From a bacterium (GTDB taxonomy: Bacteria; Bacillota; Clostridia; Oscillospirales; Acutalibacteraceae), in contig JAHKXX010000006.1 in NCBI GenBank assembly GCA_020627425.1, positions 1 through 8,953 on the forward strand: a stretch of 8,953 nt of DNA, written 5' to 3'. Every line of letters starts with the position of its first letter. Positions within the stretch are counted from its first letter, which is position 1. Below the pieces are notes generated by a model. The model did not search any database and was not told where the DNA came from. It saw only the letters and a list, made by a program, of their open reading frames with translations. Both the position numbers and the translations under genes were made by a program. Of the stretch, positions 6,215-8,953 are shown piece after piece.

Positions 6215-8953
6215 ATGTTTCTCCGTAGTACCGACGATAAGATCTCTAAAAGAAAAAGAGCAATAGCATTTATTGCTGCGGCACTGCTGATACTCGTTTC
6301 CATCTTTGACTGCTTCTCAGTGGCAGCAGCTGACGGGTTTTCTGCTGCCAGACTTACACTATCCTCGGATACGATCAAAGCTAACAGCAGTGTAGTCCTT
6401 AGTGCCGCCGCAATAGTGGACGGTACGGCAGTGACCTCGGGATATGAATACAGCTTTGGCTACAATACAGACGGCTCCAATTCATTTGCCGTTTTACAGA
6501 GTTACTCAAGCTCCAACAGCTATACATTCACCCCTTCGTCCGTGATCAACGGTTATACAGGTACGGTACATTTTTGTGCTTGGGTCAGAAAATCTAAAAA
6601 GTATTTTTCTAATGTGAAGGTACTGAATATTATACCCGTCGATAAGACTGCTCTAATGCTTAACGGTAATGTACAATCAAACGGCGCATACGTTGTCGGT
6701 GATCCGTTTACAGTCAACGTATCAGCTTCCGGCGGTACATCTCCGTACAAATATTCGTACAAAGTCAGTGATAACAAATATGACAAGAAGAATCTGACTG
6801 CAACATCGGTAACCATTAATACCGATAACTGGACTGCCGATAAAGACTATACTATTACTGCTACAGTCACCGACGCAGCAAATCAGACAGCAGAATATTC
6901 GACAATAGTCCGGCTCAAAGCCAAGAACGTACCCACTCCGGCGGTATCATCCTTCAGCCTGCCGGCTACTGCAAGAATAGGAAACAAAGTTCCGATAACG
7001 GCTAATGCTTCATCCGGCACACAGCCATATACATACAGTTTTACATATACTTCCAATGTCGGATCAAGCGGAAATATCGGAAACAGCAGCAGTGTAACGT
7101 GGGACACCTCAAAGCTTAAGGAGGGTACATATACTGTTAAGGTAACAGTTACCGATAAAAACAAAAAACAGGCTGTTCAGCAAAAAACGATTGCTATCCT
7201 TGCAAAGGGAACTCTTTACCCGACACTATCAACAGACCCGACTTCTCACACTGTTACCAAAGGCAGGGATATTACCCTTATCTGTAATGATCATTCCGAG
7301 AATACGGATGATTATCCGCCTCATCCTTACACCTATCAGTTTGAAATAAAAAAACCGACAGAAAAAGAATGGACAGTAGTCAGAGCCTATGGCAGCAGCG
7401 AAAAAGCGACCGTATCAACCAATAATTTAGACAACGGTAACTATGATGTAAGAGTTGCTGTCAAGGATAATGACGGCGGCGAATATAAAAAGACATATAA
7501 CAAAATGTTTACCGTTGAAGTACCGAAAATAACTTATGAACCCGGTTGGGGTAATAAAGTTCTTTTCATTAAAGACAGCACGACTATAGAAGCTAAAAAT
7601 GTGTCCGGAGGTATTTACAACGGTACATATCAGTATAAATTTGAATACAAAAAATACGGCGAGCTGAGTGACGATGAACCCGATAAGGAAAGCGGACAAT
7701 GGAAAACCTTTGCCGATTTCGGAACGTCCTCATCAGCCGAGTTCAGAATCAATAAAAACGATCAGTCGGGTATATATGCCGTCAGAATAACTGTAAGAAA
7801 CAAAAATGACAGCAGCTCCGAGGTTTCTAAGACTGCATATAACTATACCGTCAAGAAGAAGCAGTCACATACTCTGGCGGATATAAACCGGCTTTTATCA
7901 GAAATAGATCAGTACTATGATGATAACATCACGGGGCAAACACAAAAAGAACAGAACCTGAAAAATTGGAAGGAAAAGGACAATCCTGATTATAAAAATT
8001 TTCCGTTTAGTTATAAAGACTATATCAAAGCCTATAATGCAGCTAAACAAGCAAATTCAAACGGTGCCACCAACTTTGACACACTTTATGAAAACCTTGA
8101 CAATTCATTTACACAAATGAAGGCTCTCGTTAAAAGCGGAAAAATATCGGCTGTATCGGATTTTGACTGGTCACCGATAAGTTTGACCAGATTAGTTTTT
8201 CAAGGCTTCTCTGAAGCTCTGAATGCCGTGTCTACAGCATTTCAGGCACTCGCAGGCGACAAAGGTGTTCAGGTTACATTTTTTGGCTATGACTATGAAG
8301 CCGTTGCCGATAATATGGTTTCAAACGTCTTCAAGACAATAGCATATTCACTGATAATTATTCTCGTCGGAGTCAATGCATTTGAGAGCGCTGTCAGGTA
8401 TGAAATGTTTACTATGCGCGGCGGTGTAATGCTGCTTGCAAGACTTGTCTTTGCTAAAGTATGGGTAGATCTCTCAGTTGTAATATGTAAGGCAATAGTA
8501 GGAATAACTGTCGGGTGGCTCGGTGATATTCTTAATGAAACCAAGAACATTACAGCAACCATATCAAGTAATGTGGTTATTCCTGCATCCAATATTCCTG
8601 TAACAGGTTGGATGATGGATGTCTGGTACGGTGTCTTTGTTGCACTTACGCTTATTCCGCCTGTTCTTGTTGTTTTTATCTTAATAGTTGCTGTTTATGT
8701 AAAGCTCTTTATCAGAAACTTCGAGATATGTGTTTTACAGTGTGTTGCACCTCCGTTTTTCGCCTGCCTTTCGGGCGAAACGTCCAAAGAGTATTTCAAG
8801 AAGTTTATTACTACTTATATCTCTGTTGTAGTTGAAGTTATATTTATGGCATTAGTATGGTATTTATACTGCTCTTACGTAAGATATGCCTTTGCGCCGC
8901 ACGGTGATACATTGGAGCTTTTTGTAAATGATTCTGAAGAGTTCCTGACAATA
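6215..8953 (+). CDS. VirB6/TrbL-like channel protein with Ig-like ectodomain (3' end outside window)
   Basis: 913 codons, uninterrupted and still open at the right edge. Order seen: basic N-terminus and hydrophobic signal peptide (about 1-39, cleavage likely after VAAA); five Ig/PKD-like beta repeats of about 100 residues (about 45-547); a polar, helical linker (about 551-645); then a hydrophobic region with membrane segments near 704-724, 738-769, 802-832, 837-852 and 864-888. The membrane part, with its SLIIILVGVNAFE and LLARLVFAKVWVDLS stretches, resembles VirB6/TrbL-type proteins that line the inner channel of conjugative secretion systems in Firmicutes. The placement directly after a VirB2-like gene supports this. 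The signal peptide puts the roughly 600-residue beta-rich part outside the cell, where it could reach through the wall to touch the recipient, the wall or pilus subunits; this is inference. The VirB6 call is from topology and context; the beta repeats are clear by eye, but their exact family (PKD, cadherin-like or Big) is not settled. Confidence 0.88.
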   Translation, partial: MFLRSTDDKISKRKRAIAFIAAALLILVSIFDCFSVAAADGFSAARLTLSSDTIKANSSVVLSAAAIVDGTAVTSGYEYSFGYNTDGSNSFAVLQSYSSSNSYTFTPSSVINGYTGTVHFCAWVRKSKKYFSNVKVLNIIPVDKTALMLNGNVQSNGAYVVGDPFTVNVSASGGTSPYKYSYKVSDNKYDKKNLTATSVTINTDNWTADKDYTITATVTDAANQTAEYSTIVRLKAKNVPTPAVSSFSLPATARIGNKVPITANASSGTQPYTYSFTYTSNVGSSGNIGNSSSVTWDTSKLKEGTYTVKVTVTDKNKKQAVQQKTIAILAKGTLYPTLSTDPTSHTVTKGRDITLICNDHSENTDDYPPHPYTYQFEIKKPTEKEWTVVRAYGSSEKATVSTNNLDNGNYDVRVAVKDNDGGEYKKTYNKMFTVEVPKITYEPGWGNKVLFIKDSTTIEAKNVSGGIYNGTYQYKFEYKKYGELSDDEPDKESGQWKTFADFGTSSSAEFRINKNDQSGIYAVRITVRNKNDSSSEVSKTAYNYTVKKKQSHTLADINRLLSEIDQYYDDNITGQTQKEQNLKNWKEKDNPDYKNFPFSYKDYIKAYNAAKQANSNGATNFDTLYENLDNSFTQMKALVKSGKISAVSDFDWSPISLTRLVFQGFSEALNAVSTAFQALAGDKGVQVTFFGYDYEAVADNMVSNVFKTIAYSLIIILVGVNAFESAVRYEMFTMRGGVMLLARLVFAKVWVDLSVVICKAIVGITVGWLGDILNETKNITATISSNVVIPASNIPVTGWMMDVWYGVFVALTLIPPVLVVFILIVAVYVKLFIRNFEICVLQCVAPPFFACLSGETSKEYFKKFITTYISVVVEVIFMALVWYLYCSYVRYAFAPHGDTLELFVNDSEEFLTI
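6347..7855 (+). repeat. Five Ig/PKD-like protein repeats of about 100 residues
   Basis: Each unit carries a Y-x-Y aromatic strand: GYEYSF (76-81), PYKYSY (177-182), PYTYSF (271-276), PYTYQF (371-376) and TYQYKF (471-476), spaced 94-101 residues. Four units end with a second strand like Y.(V/I)..(T/A)V.D/N (YTITATVTD 212-220, YTVKVTVTD 306-314, YDVRVAVKD 410-418, YAVRITVRN 521-529). Units differ considerably, so the array is old. Confidence 0.75.

Noticed and set aside
8608..8835. 75-codon + strand frame rich in Cys
   Set aside because: It lies wholly inside the 913-codon VirB6-like frame in another phase; its composition is a by-product of the hydrophobic codons there and no RBS precedes it.
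1..8953. CRISPR array, tRNA, insertion sequence, integrase, attachment sites or origin of transfer
   Set aside because: Nothing in the sequence supports any of these: the repeats found are protein-level repeats inside genes, and the gaps are all under 100 bases.

Overview
The window reads as an internal piece of the transfer module of an integrative and conjugative element (ICE, or a related conjugative plasmid) from a low-to-moderate GC member of the Clostridia, most plausibly a gut Ruminococcus/Oscillospiraceae-type bacterium. This rests on strong AGGAGG-type ribosome binding sites before nearly every gene, protein content typical of Firmicutes conjugative elements (SNF2-type helicase, VirD4-like coupling protein, VirB2-like and VirB6/TrbL-like membrane proteins), a BspA-type leucine-rich-repeat protein of a sort common in gut Clostridia, and AT-leaning codon use. 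The organism assignment is inference; no rRNA, tRNA or housekeeping gene is present to anchor it.

Layout: six genes, all on the + strand and tightly packed, probably one operon. (1) 2-1939, C-terminal part of a large SNF2/DEAH helicase entering from the left edge at its DEAH motif. (2) 1958-2812, a 284-residue protein of eight BspA-type leucine-rich repeats with no signal peptide. (3) 2809-4833, a VirD4/TraG-family coupling ATPase starting at TTG and overlapping gene 2 by 4 bases. (4) 4837-5658, an unrecognised 273-residue protein containing what looks like a duplicated winged-helix-like unit. A 91-base leader follows, with a perfect 12-base Shine-Dalgarno sequence that has no well-spaced start, and micro-ORFs. 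(5) 5750-6148, a 132-residue two-helix VirB2/pilin-like membrane protein. A strong 10-bp stem-loop lies in the next 66-base gap. (6) 6215 to the right edge (913 codons seen, no stop), a signal peptide plus five Ig/PKD-like repeats of about 100 residues joined to a VirB6/TrbL-like polytopic membrane domain.

Likely joint function: the helicase processes or remodels element DNA, the VirD4-like ATPase links the relaxosome to the channel, and the VirB2-like and VirB6-like proteins form the membrane part of the mating channel. The LRR protein and the 273-residue protein flank virD4 and are candidates for adaptor or regulatory roles, but this is suggested by position only. The relaxase, VirB4 ATPase, VirB1-like hydrolase, integrase and attachment sites are not in this window. 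No non-coding stretch exceeds 300 bases. The most unusual items are the long Ig-like ectodomain fused to the VirB6 core, the apparently cytoplasmic LRR protein inside a transfer operon, and the leader before the pilin-like gene.
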